This document shows, one piece after another, positions 8,077 through 8,480 of a DNA stretch of 8,480 bases. The translations under genes and the position numbers were made by a program. Where the stretch lies: positions 1-8,480 of the forward strand of contig JBFGNS010000171.1 in the NCBI GenBank assembly GCA_041574955.1. Direction: 5' to 3'. The stretch is from CALZJC01 sp041574955. GTDB lineage: Bacteria; Acidobacteriota; Thermoanaerobaculia; Multivoradales; JAHEKO01. The notes under the pieces are model-generated. The model saw only the letters and a list, made by a program, of their open reading frames with translations. It did no database searches and was not told the origin of the DNA. How positions within the stretch are numbered: position 1 is the stretch's first letter; every line of letters begins with the position of its first letter.

Positions 8077-8094
8077 TTGGACGTTATGGACGTT
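8063..8094 (+). repeat. Short direct repeats over promoter and start codon
   Basis: TTTGGATG (8063-8070), TTTGGACG (8076-8083) and TATGGACG (8085-8092) are three related octamers. The last two belong to a perfectly adjacent 9-bp repeat, TTGGACGTT (8077-8085) and ATGGACGTT (8086-8094), matching at 8 of 9 positions. They overlap the -10 region, the predicted transcription start and the first codons, where a repressor would act. An operator role is inference. Confidence 0.4.
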
Positions 8095-8480
8095 TCAACC
8101 CCCGACTCCAACCCCGGCGCTCCCGCTGGCCCCCCCCGGCCCCGAGACCCGGCTGTCCCCGAGCACCGCGCCGCGCCCGACGCGCTCCCGGTGTTCGTGA
8201 CCGGCGCCACCGGCTACATCGGCGGTCGCCTGGTGCCCCGGCTGCTCGCCGCCGGCTACCGGGTGCGGTGCCTGGCGCGCAACCCCAAGAAGCTGGAGAG
8301 CCGCCCCTGGGCCGACCAGCCGGGGGTGGCAATCGTCGCCGGCGACGTCGACGACCCGGAATCGCTGGAGCTCGCCATGGCGGGCTGCGGCGCGGCCTAC
8401 TACCTGGTCCACTCGATGGTGGCGGTGGGCAGCGAGTACGCAGAGCACGACCGCCGGCTGGCACGCAACTTCGCCGCCGC
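8086..8480 (+). CDS. NAD(P)-binding SDR-family protein, DUF2867 type, N-terminal part (runs off right edge)
   Basis: The first 131 codons of an atypical short-chain dehydrogenase/reductase. The Rossmann nucleotide-binding motif is TGATGYIG at 39-46, after beta-strand PVFV, followed by RCLARNP, where the basic residue after strand 2 favours NADP(H). GDVDDPESL and AYYLVHSM (to residue 111) follow; YLVHSM is typical of the long NAD(P)H-binding proteins with a C-terminal DUF2867 domain, usually near 480-500 residues, so most of the gene is off the edge. The substrate is unknown. A Pro/Ala/Asp-rich extension of about 34 residues precedes the Rossmann fold. The ATG at 8086 is in frame with it; an in-frame ATG at 8068 would lie inside the predicted promoter and is less likely. 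The codons for residues 15-17 include a run of eight C (8130-8137), a possible slippage or sequencing-error site. Confidence 0.88.
   Translation, partial: MDVSTPDSNPGAPAGPPRPRDPAVPEHRAAPDALPVFVTGATGYIGGRLVPRLLAAGYRVRCLARNPKKLESRPWADQPGVAIVAGDVDDPESLELAMAGCGAAYYLVHSMVAVGSEYAEHDRRLARNFAA

Larger units (their letters stand above)
7825..8085. other. Divergent intergenic region between the radical SAM and SDR genes
   Basis: The left half (to about 7985) is GC-rich like the genes and contains a short perfect palindrome GCACGG-TTG-CCGTGC at 7887-7901. The right half (about 7990-8085) is clearly AT-richer and carries the SDR promoter and repeats listed separately. TTGACT occurs twice, at 8002-8007 and 8048-8053, each followed within two bases by a T-rich stretch; only the second has a -10 match at the right distance. 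No convincing leftward promoter for the radical SAM gene was found. Confidence 0.7.

Overview
This is a GC-rich bacterial chromosomal segment with six complete protein genes on the minus strand, one minus-strand gene cut by the left edge, and one plus-strand gene cut by the right edge. The gene set (aconitase A, a PLP ammonia-lyase, a CoxG-like SRPBCC protein, a DUF885 lipoprotein, a PA0069/Rv2578c-type radical SAM protein, a DUF2867-type NAD(P)-binding protein) suggests a free-living heterotroph with a TCA cycle. Acidobacteriota or another high-GC Gram-negative phylum would fit, but no marker here fixes the taxon and this is only inference. No rRNA, tRNA, CRISPR array or transposase gene was seen.

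Layout from left to right. Positions 1-2129 (minus) hold the first 709 residues of aconitase A. Its leader (2130-2228) has a tight GC hairpin beside the Shine-Dalgarno (SD) sequence. Positions 2229-3221 (minus) encode a threonine-dehydratase-family PLP enzyme. It is preceded, 25 bp away, by a multi-pass membrane protein of the DUF7544 kind (3247-4236, minus). These two may be one transcription unit, possibly reading on into acnA.

Positions 4237-4695 have no credible protein gene and are the most interesting part of the window. They contain a 21-bp near-perfect inverted repeat (4325-4345 with 4378-4398). Beside it is a block of about 190 nt (4444-4631) that folds as a long closing stem around four internal hairpins, as expected of a structured noncoding RNA. 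Read on the plus strand it resembles, from memory, the HEARO / IscB omega-RNA class, but no iscB gene is next to it. That family assignment is tentative.

Positions 4696-7824 carry four more minus-strand genes: a CoxG-like protein with a C-terminal membrane anchor, a 69-residue one-helix membrane protein, an unusually short DUF885 putative metallopeptidase lipoprotein, and a PA0069-family radical SAM protein. Gaps are 14-70 bp, so co-transcription from upstream of 7824 is plausible, although the functions do not form an obvious pathway.

The divergent intergenic region 7825-8085 is visibly AT-richer at its right end. It has a sigma70-type promoter (TTGACT, 17 bp, CACAAT) for the rightward DUF2867-type SDR gene that starts at 8086. 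The predicted transcription start lies only a few bases before that ATG, and short TGGAYG repeats overlap the promoter and start codon.
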